A stretch of 64,000 bases of DNA from contig NZ_OY780939.1 of NCBI RefSeq assembly GCF_963675975.1, positions 1,798,001 through 1,862,000 on the forward strand, written 5' to 3'. The position numbers were made by a program, and so were the translations under genes. This DNA comes from Halarcobacter sp. (GTDB lineage Bacteria; Campylobacterota; Campylobacteria; Campylobacterales; Arcobacteraceae). Positions 63,825 through 64,000 of the stretch are shown here, piece after piece. Each line of letters begins with the position of its first letter. The first letter of the stretch is position 1. Under the pieces are notes generated by a model, which saw nothing but the letters and a program-made list of their open reading frames with translations, had not been told where the DNA came from and ran no database searches.

Positions 63825-64000
63825 TTGGAAGATATTATTAGAGATTGGGGTTATATTGCTCTGTTTTTATACTCATTTGGTGGTGGTTTTGTTGGTTTAG
63901 TTGTAGCTGGTGTTTTATCTTTTACAGGAGATTTAAACTTGTATATAGCTATGTTGGTTGCAGGTATATCAAATTTTATTGGGGACCAATTTTTGTTTTA
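63825..64000 (+). CDS. DedA-family membrane protein (partial, N-terminal 58 residues)
   Basis: The frame opens at TTG (63825) after TAAGGTTAGG and runs off the window. The encoded start, with IIRDWGYIALFLYSFGGGF, VVAGVLSFTGDLNL and NFIGDQFLF, matches the SNARE-associated/DedA family N-terminus, a half-inserted hairpin followed by a helix. Such proteins are putative lipid flippases (undecaprenyl phosphate or phosphatidylethanolamine). The partial length limits certainty. Confidence 0.75.
   Translation, partial: MEDIIRDWGYIALFLYSFGGGFVGLVVAGVLSFTGDLNLYIAMLVAGISNFIGDQFLF

Overview
The window is an AT-rich chromosomal segment of a Campylobacterota bacterium, most likely an Arcobacteraceae member. 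The evidence is the base composition, a CiaB homologue, a DUF6172 protein, a Campylobacterota-style gene layout (short gaps, overlapping operons, frequent TTG/GTG starts) and the many c-di-GMP proteins. No rRNA, tRNA, CRISPR array, insertion sequence or phage gene was seen. Both edges cut genes: an HlyD-type lipoprotein on the left and a DedA-family membrane protein on the right.

Layout. 0-5.6 kb: efflux adaptor fragment, ferritin, Mn-dependent pyrophosphatase, a CxxCH-containing GGDEF-EAL protein and an AraC regulator. 5.7-12.3 kb: a 17-codon upstream ORF and a 2-isopropylmalate synthase without its regulatory domain, an AlkC/AlkD-like HEAT protein, YbaK and a large NAD-glutamate dehydrogenase. 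12.5-17.8 kb: a retropepsin-like lipoprotein, an inactive-transglutaminase/7TM protein and a RimK-like ATP-grasp ligase, followed by a SagB-type oxidoreductase and a diguanylate cyclase. 17.9-28.3 kb: one long type II secretion operon (G-H-F-K-L-M-N-C-D-E-I-J plus an SH3-like periplasmic protein). Converging on it (28.3-34.4 kb, minus strand) are a TIGR03032 protein, a 1573-residue Ig/cadherin-like exported protein and a small lipoprotein, which are plausible secretion clients.

34.5-39.7 kb: CiaB, which carries an HExxH motif, and htpG diverge around a CIRCE operator; then come a MntA/HepT-type toxin-antitoxin pair and a DUF6172 protein. 39.8-46.4 kb: a TSUP permease, a LysR regulator and a MarR-OMF-FUSC-DUF1656-HlyD efflux operon. 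46.6-53.8 kb: GNAT, YitT, TPR, PiT phosphate permease, a NifX/NifB-like His-rich protein, two tandem paralogous hypothetical genes, a DUF4197 protein and an unknown. 53.9-61.3 kb: a Cache-domain kinase and an OmpR-type regulator, then dctPQM and pxpABC. I read this as a regulated 5-oxoproline (pyroglutamate) uptake and hydrolysis locus. A 23-bp site shared by both promoter regions lies about 40 bp before each first start codon. 61.3-63.3 kb: two overlapping, degenerate GGDEF-family genes, one with an intact EAL domain. 63.3-63.8 kb: a very AT-rich, repeat-containing intergenic region, then the DedA fragment.

How parts may fit together (inference): glutamate made from 5-oxoproline could feed the NAD-glutamate dehydrogenase at 8.8-12.0 kb. 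Five GGDEF/EAL-family proteins or fragments suggest heavy c-di-GMP control of surface functions such as the T2SS and the giant exported protein.
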